Positions 26,572-35,917 of a DNA stretch of 64,000 nucleotides are shown here, piece after piece. The stretch is from Bacteroidales bacterium UBA5515. GTDB lineage: Bacteria; Bacteroidota; Bacteroidia; Bacteroidales; P3. Both the position numbers and the translations under genes were made by a program. The notes below the pieces were generated by a model that made no database searches, was not told the DNA's origin, and saw only the letters and a list, made by a program, of their open reading frames with translations. The DNA lies in NCBI GenBank assembly GCA_002423895.1, contig DIOL01000026.1, forward strand, positions 1 through 64,000, written 5' to 3'. Positions within the stretch are counted from its first letter, which is position 1; the number at the start of each line of letters is the position of its first letter.

Positions 26572-28545
26572 TTACATAGAATCAATCTTAAAGACTGTTC
26601 TACGATTCTTTTTTCTTCCTTCTTCTGTGTTGTTGTCAGCAACAGGATTTTTTTCTCCATAGCCCTTAAACTGAATTCTATCTTGGCGAATACGACTTTT
26701 TACTATGTACTCAGCAACAGCTTTGGCTCTGTTTTCGGAAAGGGTTAAATTGTCTTCGTCATTGCCAATATTATCGGTGTATCCTTCAATGGTGCAGCGA
26801 ATTTTGGGGTATTCATTCAAGTATTCAATAAAGGCATCAATAACTTGCTCTGATTCTTTTGTTATCTCATAAGAATTTGTTGCAAAGAGAATATCTTTTA
26901 TTTCATAGCCTTCACCAATTTCAAGAGCTTTTAACTCCATTTCAATTGTATCATTACTCTCTAAAACTTCTTTGTTGATTAGCTTTGATTCAAAAGCAAA
27001 GCCTTCTTTCTTTGCTTTTAAAAGATAAGGTTCATCTTTCAAAACAACTAAAGCAAAATTGCCAGTTTGAGGGTCAATGTCATAAACGGATTGAGTTTTA
27101 TCGGATATTTTAGTAAGCTCTAAAGAGGCAGAAAAACCATCATTGGAGATGTCTTTAAGATTACCTCTAAGAATTTTAGCACTTAGGGGTTTGTATCTCT
27201 TGTCAAGGTCAAAGGCGTAAATATCCCAATTGCTATTTCCATTTATGTTGTTTGATGCAAAGTAAGCCATTTCGTTTCCAAGAGTAACGTAAAGTCCAAC
27301 TTCATCGCCTTCGGTATTGATTGGGTAACCAAGATTGATGGGGTGTTTCATATCTTTATCATCAAGCCTTAAGTAGAAGAAGTCATATCCTCCCAATCCT
27401 TTCCATCCTGTTGAAGAGAAATAGAAACTAACTCCGTCGGGGTGAAGAAATGGTGCCTTCTCGTTTAAAGGAGTGTTTATTTTATTTCCAGCATTTACAG
27501 GCCTTCCCCAAGAATTATCTTTCTGCTTTTTAGAATACCAAATATCTAATCCTCCAAAGCCTCCTGCACGATTTGAAACAAAATAAAGTGTCTTTCCGTC
27601 AGGAGATATGCAAGGCTGACTTTCCCATGTGCCTGGAGTGTTGATGCTTTGACCTAAAGCTTTTATGTCACTCCAATATTCTCCAAGCCAAGTGCAATGA
27701 TAAATATCACAATTGATATATTCATCCTTTGGCTGGCATACTGTGTAATAAAGCTCTCTATTATCAGCTGTTAGGGTTGCTCCACCTTCATTATAAACGC
27801 TGTTGAAAGGCTCTTCAAGTGGAAATCCCTTATCGTAAGTGCCGTCTTCTTTCTTGGAAGATAAACAGAAAATCTCCTTTTGAACAACATTATCCTTTGC
27901 ATAAAAAGAATTGTCTTCTTCTTCCTTCACATACATTCTTCTTGTGAAGAATATCTTTTCTCTGTCGTGAGATATGAAAGGAAGAAATTCATCATCTTTG
28001 GTGGATATGTGTTGAATTGCATAAGGATTAAATTCAACTGGATTAGATTTTGTTTCGGATATGAAAGAAGACCATTGAAGATAATTGTTAGCTTCATTAA
28101 TCAAGCTATCGGTTACGTAAGGGTCGTCGAAGGCAAGTTTCTTGAATTTATTTAAGTTGACAACGCATGAATCAAATCTCTCGTAGGTGTAGTCAATTAG
28201 TCCCAAATAATAGTATAGCAGAGGATGTGAGTAGTTGGGGCATATCTCCAAAACCTTAGGGAAGAACTTTTCAATTGTTGCATTATTTGAAAGTCTTGCT
28301 CCAATAAGTCCAATAAGAAAATAGGGCGTTGCAAATTCTGGCTCTTTAACTGTTAGCTCCCTAAATTGTTTTGAGGCATCATCTAAATTGCCATCTAAAT
28401 ACGTATTATAGGCTTTTTCGAAATCTTTCTTAGTCTTTTTATTAATGTCTTCACTGCATGGGTCGTATTCCAGGATATGTTTTTCCTGTGAAAAAGCACT
28501 CTGGAGAGAAACTAAAATCAAAAAGAATGCAATGAAGTGTTTCAT
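26572..28545 (-). CDS. PorE-like OmpA family protein (TPR, PD40 propeller, CRD, OmpA)
   Basis: 657 residues. Signal peptide (MKHFIAFFLILVSLQSAFSQ), TPR-like helices (about 25-140), a PD40/WD40-like propeller (about 185-450) with repeats such as DGKTLYFVSNRAGGFGGLDIWYS, a carboxypeptidase-regulatory-like domain (about 455-530) and a C-terminal OmpA domain with IEGYTDNIGNDEDNLTLSENRAKAV (about 580-605), which in the family binds peptidoglycan. This domain order and size match PorE, the T9SS component that ties the outer-membrane PorK/N machinery to the cell wall; no lipobox cysteine is visible. Other OmpA/PD40 proteins share the layout, so the name is tentative. It follows the SRPBCC gene by 11 bases. 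Confidence 0.8.
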   Translation of the reverse strand: MKHFIAFFLILVSLQSAFSQEKHILEYDPCSEDINKKTKKDFEKAYNTYLDGNLDDASKQFRELTVKEPEFATPYFLIGLIGARLSNNATIEKFFPKVLEICPNYSHPLLYYYLGLIDYTYERFDSCVVNLNKFKKLAFDDPYVTDSLINEANNYLQWSSFISETKSNPVEFNPYAIQHISTKDDEFLPFISHDREKIFFTRRMYVKEEEDNSFYAKDNVVQKEIFCLSSKKEDGTYDKGFPLEEPFNSVYNEGGATLTADNRELYYTVCQPKDEYINCDIYHCTWLGEYWSDIKALGQSINTPGTWESQPCISPDGKTLYFVSNRAGGFGGLDIWYSKKQKDNSWGRPVNAGNKINTPLNEKAPFLHPDGVSFYFSSTGWKGLGGYDFFYLRLDDKDMKHPINLGYPINTEGDEVGLYVTLGNEMAYFASNNINGNSNWDIYAFDLDKRYKPLSAKILRGNLKDISNDGFSASLELTKISDKTQSVYDIDPQTGNFALVVLKDEPYLLKAKKEGFAFESKLINKEVLESNDTIEMELKALEIGEGYEIKDILFATNSYEITKESEQVIDAFIEYLNEYPKIRCTIEGYTDNIGNDEDNLTLSENRAKAVAEYIVKSRIRQDRIQFKGYGEKNPVADNNTEEGRKKNRRTVFKIDSM

Positions 28546-28556
28546 AACAATAAAAG

Positions 28557-28973
28557 CTAATAATTGTTTTCCATTTTTTCTTTCAATTTGTCAACCAAAA
28601 CATCCATAAAATTTTGCAAAGGCTTTTTAACCATCATCGACATCATTGGGTTAATATCTAAATTGAAAAAAGATCTAACCTTTGTTTTTGAGTCATTAAT
28701 AGAATCAAACTCCCAATTGAAAGTGAAAGGAAAAGGACTTGATATGTCTTTGTCATTAACAATTACAATTGAAGTAAAGGGAGTTTTATTTGATATTTCC
28801 ATTCCAAAATCAGTCAATCCAGTTACTTTAAAAGAACATTTTTCTTTTGTAGCCTTCCAGTTCTCCACCTTATCGGGAATAAGTAGTGAGAAATTAGTAA
28901 AGTCAGAAAGAAAATTAAAAATTTTTTCTGCTGAAGAATTTATTTCAACTTCTTTGCTTTCAACTTTTGCCAT
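28557..28973 (-). CDS. SRPBCC/START-like domain protein
   Basis: 138 residues. The pattern KVESKEVEINSSAEKIFNFLSDFTNF, the central beta strands, and the long C-terminal helix (LQNFMDVLVDKLKEK) are those of a polyketide cyclase/START-like hydrophobic-ligand-binding fold. The ligand is unknown. It is probably co-transcribed with the PorE-like gene downstream (11 bases) and separated from pyrE by a terminator. Confidence 0.8.
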   Translation of the reverse strand: MAKVESKEVEINSSAEKIFNFLSDFTNFSLLIPDKVENWKATKEKCSFKVTGLTDFGMEISNKTPFTSIVIVNDKDISSPFPFTFNWEFDSINDSKTKVRSFFNLDINPMMSMMVKKPLQNFMDVLVDKLKEKMENNY

Positions 28974-28987
28974 AAGTTTTTTTGTAT

Positions 28988-29015
28988 AAAAAAAGGCGTT
29001 AAAATATAACGCCTT
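28988..29015 (-). terminator. Rho-independent terminator of pyrE
   Basis: Perfect 8-bp stem AAGGCGTT/AACGCCTT (28993-29000 with 29008-29015); read on the minus strand it is followed by a run of seven T. Confidence 0.9.
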
Positions 29016-29034
29016 AGTGGTTATTAAAATATTT

Positions 29035-29691
29035 CTATCCGTTCATTCTTTCCTCTGACCACTTCTCTGGATTCATTCTCCATTTGTTCAAAGAAATTAA
29101 ATCTTCTTCCTTAATATAACTTTCTTCCTTAGCTGTTTCAATTAAGGTGTCATAGTTTGTAATTGTTGCTAAAGGAACATCTTTTTCTTTAAAAGCTGCT
29201 TCAGAAACATCTAATCCATAAGTGAAGATAGCTACCATTCCTTTAACAATGCAACCTGCGTCTCTTAAAGTGTCAACAACTTGCAAGCTGCTTTTGCCTG
29301 TAGAAATCAAATCTTCAATAACAAGAACTGTTTGTCCTGCTTTAATATCTCCTTCAATTTTATTTGTAAGTCCATGTTGTTTTTCTTGAGGACGAACATA
29401 TATAAAAGGTTTGCCCAAATCTTGAGCAACCAAAACTCCTTGAGCAATTCCTCCAGTTGCAACTCCAGCAATTACATCAACTTCAGCAAAATTTTCATTT
29501 ATTTTTGAAACAAATTGCTGACGTATAAAAGTTCTTATCTCTGGATAAGAAAGAGTTACACGATTATCGCAATAAATTGGAGATTTTCTTCCTGAAGCCC
29601 ATGTAAATGGATTTTCATTATTCAATTTAATTGCTTTAATTTGCAAAAGGAATCGAGAGGCCTGTATGGCTGTATCATTATTAACTTTCAT
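29035..29691 (-). CDS. pyrE: Orotate phosphoribosyltransferase
   Basis: 218 residues. Adds phosphoribose from PRPP to orotate in pyrimidine synthesis. The PRPP-binding motif VLVIEDLISTGKSSLQVVD, FTWASGRKSPIYCDNR and VIAGVATGGIAQGVLVA are diagnostic. The start at 29691 (MKVNNDTAI) is chosen over an ATG at 29715 because a strong TATTTTTG element at 29696-29703 lies between them. The start codon is one base away from that of the divergent NUDIX gene. The mRNA may be leaderless. Confidence 0.97.
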   Translation of the reverse strand: MKVNNDTAIQASRFLLQIKAIKLNNENPFTWASGRKSPIYCDNRVTLSYPEIRTFIRQQFVSKINENFAEVDVIAGVATGGIAQGVLVAQDLGKPFIYVRPQEKQHGLTNKIEGDIKAGQTVLVIEDLISTGKSSLQVVDTLRDAGCIVKGMVAIFTYGLDVSEAAFKEKDVPLATITNYDTLIETAKEESYIKEEDLISLNKWRMNPEKWSEERMNG

Positions 29692-29692
29692 A

Positions 29693-30319
29693 ATGCAAAA
29701 ATATAACATTTTCACTAAATACCATAGCGTTTTGATAACAAATCAACCGCTTAAAATACTAAACGTTGAAGGTAAACAAATTATTGAGTGTAATAAAAAT
29801 AATTTTCTTCAAATTCCTTTTTCATCCCTTTTGGAAGAAAAGCCAAATCAGAAATCAATAATAGTATATGTAACTGACATAGATGCTTCTATTGTGTTTT
29901 TACATGTGATAAAAAGCTATGTTTTTGTTCAGGCAGCAGGAGGTTTGGTAAGGAATCAGTATGATGAATTATTATTTATTTTCAGGAATAACAAATGGGA
30001 TTTGCCAAAAGGTCATAAAGAAATAGGAGAGGATATTGAAGAAACAGCTTTAAGAGAAGTTAGAGAGGAGTGTGGACTGAATGATTTAGAAATTGTAAAC
30101 CCATTGGGGATAACCTACCATACTTATTATATGAATGGACGCCATGAACTTAAGGAAACACATTGGTATAATATGAAAACTACAGAAATGAATTTAATTG
30201 CCCAAAAAGAAGAAGGGATTGAAAAAGCTGCATGGATAGGAAGAGATAAAATTGATGAGGTAGTTAAAGATTGTTTTTTGAGTTTAAGAAATTTATTGGA
30301 GAATACGGAACTTTTTTAG
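29693..30319 (+). CDS. NUDIX hydrolase
   Basis: 208 residues from ATG 29693. The Nudix box is complete: GHKEIGEDIEETALREVREECGL (G-x5-E-x7-REVxEExGL), about residues 107-129, preceded by VQAAGGLVRNQYDELLFIFRNNKWDLPK. The roughly 85 N-terminal residues are not typical and have no recognised domain. The family cleaves nucleoside diphosphates linked to other groups; the substrate is not predictable. The start is one base from that of pyrE on the other strand, so any promoter for it must lie inside pyrE. Confidence 0.9.
   Translation: MQKYNIFTKYHSVLITNQPLKILNVEGKQIIECNKNNFLQIPFSSLLEEKPNQKSIIVYVTDIDASIVFLHVIKSYVFVQAAGGLVRNQYDELLFIFRNNKWDLPKGHKEIGEDIEETALREVREECGLNDLEIVNPLGITYHTYYMNGRHELKETHWYNMKTTEMNLIAQKEEGIEKAAWIGRDKIDEVVKDCFLSLRNLLENTELF
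29696..29703 (-). promoter_or_regulatory. Predicted pyrE -7 element inside the NUDIX gene
   Basis: TATTTTTG on the minus strand, four bases before the pyrE ATG. It overlaps codons 2-4 of the divergent NUDIX gene. Start of transcription would fall at or next to the ATG. Confidence 0.55.
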
Positions 30320-30353
30320 TGAAAAGGTAAAAGTGAAGAGTGAAAAGTAACCA

Positions 30354-30833
30354 TTAATCACGACTAAGCAAACACACTGAGTGTGCTGCAACTCCTTCTT
30401 TCTTGCCTACAAAGCCGAGATGTTCGGTTGTTGTTGCTTTAATGTTTATATCTTCCAAGTCTATATCCAATACCTTTGAAAGAGTTTCTTGCATTTGAGG
30501 TATATAGGATGAAATTTTTGGACTTTGAAGACAGATGATTGTATCAATGTTTTCTATCTTAAATCCTTTTTCTCTAACTTTTTCAATAGTGTCTTTAAGT
30601 AATATTTTGCTGTCTATTCCTTTAAACTCTTTATTTGTGTCTGGATATAAATAGCCAATATCTCTTAAAGAGGCTGCTCCAAGCAGTGAATCAATTATGG
30701 CATGTATAAGCACATCAGCATCAGAGTGTCCAATTGCTCCAAAAGGACTTTCAATTCTTATTCCTCCCAAGTAAAAAGGGCAGTCTTGTTTTAATTGATG
30801 AACATCATAGCCAATGCCAACTCTATATTTCAT
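30354..30833 (-). CDS. ispF: 2-C-methyl-D-erythritol 2,4-cyclodiphosphate synthase
   Basis: 159 residues, normal length. It closes the cyclic diphosphate in the non-mevalonate isoprenoid pathway. RVGIGYDVHQL supplies the metal-binding Asp and His; GAIGHSDADVLIHAIIDSLLGAASLRDIG carries the third metal ligand; the C-terminus has KATTTEHLGFVGKKEGVAAHSV. It is 11 bases after porV and is probably co-transcribed with it, although its function is unrelated. Confidence 0.97.
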   Translation of the reverse strand: MKYRVGIGYDVHQLKQDCPFYLGGIRIESPFGAIGHSDADVLIHAIIDSLLGAASLRDIGYLYPDTNKEFKGIDSKILLKDTIEKVREKGFKIENIDTIICLQSPKISSYIPQMQETLSKVLDIDLEDINIKATTTEHLGFVGKKEGVAAHSVCLLSRD

Positions 30834-30844
30834 TGATTGATTTT

Positions 30845-32035
30845 CTATTTAAAGTCAAATGAAAGAGATAATCTCAAGGTGTTTTTTAAAGGGTGGTTGT
30901 TGCCAACTGTTGGAACAAGATATGCTATATCTAATTGCATGATATTATATTTGAATCCACCACCAAAGGTCATATATTGACGTCCACCTTTTTTAGGGTT
31001 TTCGTAGAAGAAACCACCTCTAACATAAAGAAACTTGTTGTAAACCCATTCTGCACCAGCAGAAATGTTTATTTCTTGCATTTCTTCAGTAAATCCATTT
31101 GGAGCATCGTAAAATGATTGGAAAACTCCTTGCATAACTCCAACATTATTGTCATAACCTTTAACAATAGCATTTGTTGAGTCATCATAAATTGCAGGTG
31201 TCGGAACCAATAGTTTGTTGAAGTCTAACAAAAGTGAAAGTGAATTAAACTGATTGAAGTCCATTGTATATCTTCCTCCAATACGTAGATTGGCAGGTTG
31301 AAATTCTTTTTTAAGGTTTTGAGAATAAGAAATTTTTGAGCCAAGATTTGCAATTTGAAGTCCAAGAGCAAAAGACTTGTCTTCATTTTCTCCTATTGTT
31401 TTTTGATAGTATAATCCAATGTCTGTCCCAAATGCGTTTGCTGCATGAGTTGAGCTTGTTCCAACGTTTTGTCCTTGGGTTAAATCAGAACGAATGTATC
31501 TTCCAGTTACTGATGCTGATAAATTATCTGATAGTTTCATTGAGTAAGCAAGGTCAAGTGCAAATTCATTTGGTTTGAAGTTACCTTTATTTTCTGCATT
31601 AGCATCATAAAAGTCTATGCTTCCTAAAGAGAAATAGGTTAATGAGCCTCCAACTGCACTTCTTTCGTTTATTTTGTAGAAAGCAGAAAGATAAGAAAGG
31701 TCAATATCTCCAACCAAATCTCTAAGCCATGGAGTGTAAGAGAAGGCAACTCCTGCTGATTTTTCTACAAATGCTAATTTAGCTGCATTATAGTGTATTG
31801 AGTTTGCATCAGGTGTTGTTGCAGCACCAATGTCTCCCATTGCTCCAGAACGAGAATCAGGTGCAATTAAAAGTAATGGAACGCCAGTACTTATTACTCT
31901 AACTCCATCTTCAATTTTTTGACGTAGTATTACATCATTATTGTCTAATACTTGTGCGTTTAGAGTTTTGTTGCTTATTAATGTTACAACAATTAAAAGA
32001 TATAGAGCTGCTCTTTTCACTTTTGATATTTTCAT
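30845..32035 (-). CDS. porV: T9SS outer-membrane protein PorV
   Basis: 396 residues with a signal peptide ending near LNAQ. GVPLLLIAPDSRSGAMGDIGAATTPDANSIHYNAAKLAF is the PorV/LptO hallmark, and the rest is FadL-like beta-barrel sequence ending in an aromatic-terminated strand (LSLSFDFK). PorV shuttles T9SS cargo from the translocon to the PorU sortase and is part of the attachment complex. The gene lies directly downstream of porU (76 bases), as in other Bacteroidota. Confidence 0.94.
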   Translation of the reverse strand: MKISKVKRAALYLLIVVTLISNKTLNAQVLDNNDVILRQKIEDGVRVISTGVPLLLIAPDSRSGAMGDIGAATTPDANSIHYNAAKLAFVEKSAGVAFSYTPWLRDLVGDIDLSYLSAFYKINERSAVGGSLTYFSLGSIDFYDANAENKGNFKPNEFALDLAYSMKLSDNLSASVTGRYIRSDLTQGQNVGTSSTHAANAFGTDIGLYYQKTIGENEDKSFALGLQIANLGSKISYSQNLKKEFQPANLRIGGRYTMDFNQFNSLSLLLDFNKLLVPTPAIYDDSTNAIVKGYDNNVGVMQGVFQSFYDAPNGFTEEMQEINISAGAEWVYNKFLYVRGGFFYENPKKGGRQYMTFGGGFKYNIMQLDIAYLVPTVGNNHPLKNTLRLSLSFDFK

Positions 32036-32111
32036 TTCTGTTTTTCTCTTTTGTTAAATTGAAGTTTATAAAACGATATAAATTATAGTTTATTATACTT
32101 ATCTGAATTTT

Positions 32112-35100
32112 TTACAGGATTACCAGTTTTTTTGATTCAGTGTATTCTTTTCCGCTTTCAGTATTTATAAGCATTCTGTAAATGTAAATTCCTGACTTGA
32201 GTTTTTGACCTCCATCTGTTGAGCCATCCCATTGAATTGGTCCTATGGTATATCCGTTTGAAGGATTATTTACCGGAATTGTTTTAACTCTCATGCCTGC
32301 AGTGTTGAAAATATGTATTTCGGCACTTTTAATTTTTGAGTTTTGATTATGTTCTAAAAAGAAACTTGTTGAATTTTTAAATGGATTAGGGAAGTTTTTT
32401 AGATTAGAAAATGTCTCTTCATTTTTACTTATAACATTGAATGTTATGGTTGCTGATGAAGAGAAATTGAATATATTCCATGCTTTTAGGGTTAGAGTGT
32501 GTTCTCCTTCGTTTAAAGAGTAGAATGGAAATCTTATATAACCTTTATTTGCATCAAATTGATCTTGTTCAAAGAAATCATTTAAAATAAATGTGTTGGC
32601 TGCATTATCAAGGGTTGCAGTTAAGTCGTGTCCTAATCCACTTCCAACAGTATTAATTGCAATATTGTCAGAAACAACAGCATAAAGTTCAGGATTTTCA
32701 TTTGTTATTCCTCCAGAACGGAAATTACTGTCTCCAATATAGAGTTTTACAATTGGTCTTGTCTCAACAATAATAACACTATTATCAATTCCTCCAACTA
32801 CAAACTTATCGCAATATCCACCAGCATCAGCACTGTCAGAATAAGCATAATAGCTTAATTTTCCATAACCATAATTATAGGCAATGTCTTTAGGCATAGT
32901 GAAAGTATGTGTAAAAAGTCCATTTTCAACCTTTGCTTTTGATTTATGGAGAATGTTTTTTTGTTGTTCAAATGATAATCGAGAGCCATTGTTTTCATTA
33001 TCCAATGTGTAGTAAGTGCTTGACTTGTCAAATAATGTTATTTGAATTTCTCCATTAAAATCACTGATGAAATTTGAATCAGCATCCATAATCTTTCCAC
33101 TGATTGTAACATTTGATAAAGCTTTTAAAGTGTCGTTTTCAATCTCTGGATCTATTCCATTAATGCTTGTTGTTACTACTTCGTATTGAGGAAGGCTAAT
33201 CCTAAGAGCAGGGTCTCCCAGAAGAATTACGCATCTTTGATCTGAACTGACTGGAGATATTGTTCTATCGTTTTTAGTTTCAGAATATGCTTCTCCAAAT
33301 GTTCTTGTTTTATTATTTGCAAGAGTTTCTAATGTGTATTGATGAAAACGCTGATTCATTATATCATTTGCAAAAATTGGTCTTGAAGCAGAAATGGCTG
33401 CAATCATACCTCCATTTTGACTTAATAAAGAATATTCTGCTGCTGAAGGTTTGTCAACCATATCAAAACGTGCAAAAGAGCATGTTGAAGTAATCATAAG
33501 TGGCAAAGAATTAAAGTTTGTCCATCCCATTATATCTGTAATGGTTATTAATCTTTCGCTTGAAAGGTGATCTTCAGAGCCATGTCCAACATAATTAAAA
33601 ATCAAACAACCTTTTTTCATTTGCTGGTTAATTGCTTTTGATGCATCTGGATAAGTGCTTCCTGAAGAGGAAGAATATTGTTTGTAAGCATCGGAATAAA
33701 TTTTAACTGCATTTATTTGAGGTTGTTGAAGTTTTGTTTGTTCAAATATGTTTTCAACATCAGCAATAAAATAATGATCTCCTGGATCTGCATCATCAGC
33801 AGTTAAAACTGAATAATTTCGCCAATCAGTAATTTTATCTTTAGTTAAAATATCTTTTTTCAAAAGGTATCTTTCTGACTTATTAACTAAATTTTCTGCA
33901 TGTTCAACTGTTGAAACAGGGAAACGACCTATTCCAATATTTAAAGTGTCTATTAAAGACATACTGTAATTTCCTTTTGCATTTGGAGAAAGATAGCCTA
34001 TAAAGTCTTCTGCAGGAAAATGATCATCATCTAATGATTTGTTATCCATCTGATAGGTCAAAACGAAATTATTATTATACTTTAAAATATTCTTGTTGTC
34101 GTATGTTCCGTCTCCAAACAATAAAACATTTTTAGGGTTTTTCCCTTCAGGAAGATATTTATTATAAAGCATTCTTAGATATTCCTTATAAGCTAAAAAA
34201 TCAGGAGTTCCAGATGAAAATTCATTGTAGATTTGTTCTGTTGTAACAACCTTAGTTGTTAAATTGTTATGTTCTTTATGAATTTCTGCCAAACGATTAG
34301 CCTGTTCAATGAAAAGAGGATGAGTAATTATTACATAATCAACAGGTTCAGAAGCGTGAAGGTTTTGATTTATAACCTTTCCAGCTGGTTTAACGGTGTT
34401 GAAATTTGAATTATAGTTAAAAACAACAACATCTCTTAAGCTATCACTTAAAAGATTGAAATTGTACGTTTTGCTGTTTGAATTGTAATCTCCAATTATT
34501 TGAGTAGGGTTAATCCAATTAGTTACATCCCAAACAACAACATTATCGTTTTGAACATTTGAAATGACATTATTTACAATTTGATTTGTTCCTAAAAATT
34601 CTGTTGTTTTATATTTTAAAATTGAAGGGAAGGTGTATTGGAGTTTTTTATCATAGTTTACTAATATGTAGTTCAACCAGGCTTTTGAAAGAGAATTGCC
34701 TTGAAATGTTACACTTACTTTATTGTTTACAGTCTTAATATTATTAATTGTTCTCCTAATTGTTTTATCGTTTGGATATGTTCCTGCATCACTTGTTTTA
34801 GGTAAAAAAGTGATAGTATCAATCATTGTATTATTATAATTAAACACAAATGAAGTTGTTATATCGCTTTCAGCAGCAGGTTTATATTCAATAATTGCAG
34901 GCTTAACTAAATTGTTGTTTCCATCAACTAATGGTGTTCTTAAGTCTAATGGATATTCTTCTGTTTTATTTACAATAAATTGTTTTCCCATCCATAGACG
35001 ACCACTTTCATAAACATTAACTAATTCTTGTTTTGAAAGAAAATAATCTCTTGTTGAAATTGATGTTGTGTCAGCAACTAAGCTTTGATTTGAAATTGAA

Positions 35101-35582
35101 CTGATTCTTTTCTTTTGACCAATTGAGTCGCTAAAAGTAACAAAATAGTAGTATTGATCAGAATATGGATGAAGATTAAAACTCCAGCAGTTTTCATTCT
35201 TATTATAATCCCATGTTGTTCCACCTTCTCCATAAAAAATCACATAACCTCCTTGTGAGAAATTATTATTAGGGTCGTAAACATAAATTGAATTTTCCAA
35301 TAAATCGGAATAAGTGCAAAGAGAATTGTTTGAAGAAATTTGCCTTCCTCCATTACCATAGATTGATAATTTTGAAGAGTTAATTTTTTCTGCAGGAACC
35401 CCCATTGCAATAAAATCATTGTAGGTTATTTTATATAACCCTGAGGAGGAGATAGAAAATTTATACCAATCTCCATGTGCCAAAACAGAGGAATCGGGAT
35501 AACTAATGGATTGAGCATAAAGTCCACTGCTCAATGTCATAAGGCTTATAATAAGCAATTTAATAAGATTTTTCTTTCCCAT
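32112..35582 (-). CDS. porU: T9SS sortase PorU (gingipain-like C25 peptidase)
   Basis: 1156 residues. Signal peptide ending near LYAQ; N-terminal beta domains (to about 390); a C25 cysteine peptidase domain with VDYVIITHPLFIEQANRLAEIH, then KGCLIFNYVGHGSEDHLSSE (catalytic His in GHG) and LPLMITSTCSFARFD (catalytic Cys), and Ig-like and T9SS-type C-terminal domains (NFPNPFKNSTSFFLEHN ... KSGIYIYRM). PorU cuts the sorting tail from exported cargo and joins the cargo to lipopolysaccharide. First of the porU-porV-ispF run. Confidence 0.95.
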   Translation of the reverse strand: MGKKNLIKLLIISLMTLSSGLYAQSISYPDSSVLAHGDWYKFSISSSGLYKITYNDFIAMGVPAEKINSSKLSIYGNGGRQISSNNSLCTYSDLLENSIYVYDPNNNFSQGGYVIFYGEGGTTWDYNKNENCWSFNLHPYSDQYYYFVTFSDSIGQKKRISSISNQSLVADTTSISTRDYFLSKQELVNVYESGRLWMGKQFIVNKTEEYPLDLRTPLVDGNNNLVKPAIIEYKPAAESDITTSFVFNYNNTMIDTITFLPKTSDAGTYPNDKTIRRTINNIKTVNNKVSVTFQGNSLSKAWLNYILVNYDKKLQYTFPSILKYKTTEFLGTNQIVNNVISNVQNDNVVVWDVTNWINPTQIIGDYNSNSKTYNFNLLSDSLRDVVVFNYNSNFNTVKPAGKVINQNLHASEPVDYVIITHPLFIEQANRLAEIHKEHNNLTTKVVTTEQIYNEFSSGTPDFLAYKEYLRMLYNKYLPEGKNPKNVLLFGDGTYDNKNILKYNNNFVLTYQMDNKSLDDDHFPAEDFIGYLSPNAKGNYSMSLIDTLNIGIGRFPVSTVEHAENLVNKSERYLLKKDILTKDKITDWRNYSVLTADDADPGDHYFIADVENIFEQTKLQQPQINAVKIYSDAYKQYSSSSGSTYPDASKAINQQMKKGCLIFNYVGHGSEDHLSSERLITITDIMGWTNFNSLPLMITSTCSFARFDMVDKPSAAEYSLLSQNGGMIAAISASRPIFANDIMNQRFHQYTLETLANNKTRTFGEAYSETKNDRTISPVSSDQRCVILLGDPALRISLPQYEVVTTSINGIDPEIENDTLKALSNVTISGKIMDADSNFISDFNGEIQITLFDKSSTYYTLDNENNGSRLSFEQQKNILHKSKAKVENGLFTHTFTMPKDIAYNYGYGKLSYYAYSDSADAGGYCDKFVVGGIDNSVIIVETRPIVKLYIGDSNFRSGGITNENPELYAVVSDNIAINTVGSGLGHDLTATLDNAANTFILNDFFEQDQFDANKGYIRFPFYSLNEGEHTLTLKAWNIFNFSSSATITFNVISKNEETFSNLKNFPNPFKNSTSFFLEHNQNSKIKSAEIHIFNTAGMRVKTIPVNNPSNGYTIGPIQWDGSTDGGQKLKSGIYIYRMLINTESGKEYTESKKLVIL

Positions 35583-35917
35583 AATTTGAATTAAATTTAT
35601 TCAACTTCAATATAAACACGAAAAATTATTATTTATTGTTGAGTTAAATCAAAACAATAAAAATATTAATTATACATCATAAATCTTATGGATAATTATT
35701 TTTTCGTATTTTTGAAACTTAAAGTACAATAATTCTGTATAATGGATTAAATTCTTTATGCAAGAAAATATTTAATTGCCAATTTTATACTTGAAAAACA
35801 ATGATTAAGGAAGTTAAAAGTAAAATTTTACTGCCTATCTTATGAATAGTTTGTAATTTTTTTGTAATATTGCCAATTGAATTTATACACTATTAAGGAT
35901 AAATAAACAAACTGATA
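35583..35917. other. Divergent intergenic region between porU and porP
   Basis: 335 bases, AT-rich. It contains one plus-strand TATTTTTG element at 35707-35714, which could start a leader of about 200 bases before porP; no clear minus-strand promoter, hairpin array or small gene is seen. Confidence 0.4.

Noticed and set aside
28564..28989. Plus-strand frame of 141 residues opposite the SRPBCC gene
   Set aside because: The minus-strand frame has a recognisable fold, a sensible start and operon context; the plus frame has none.
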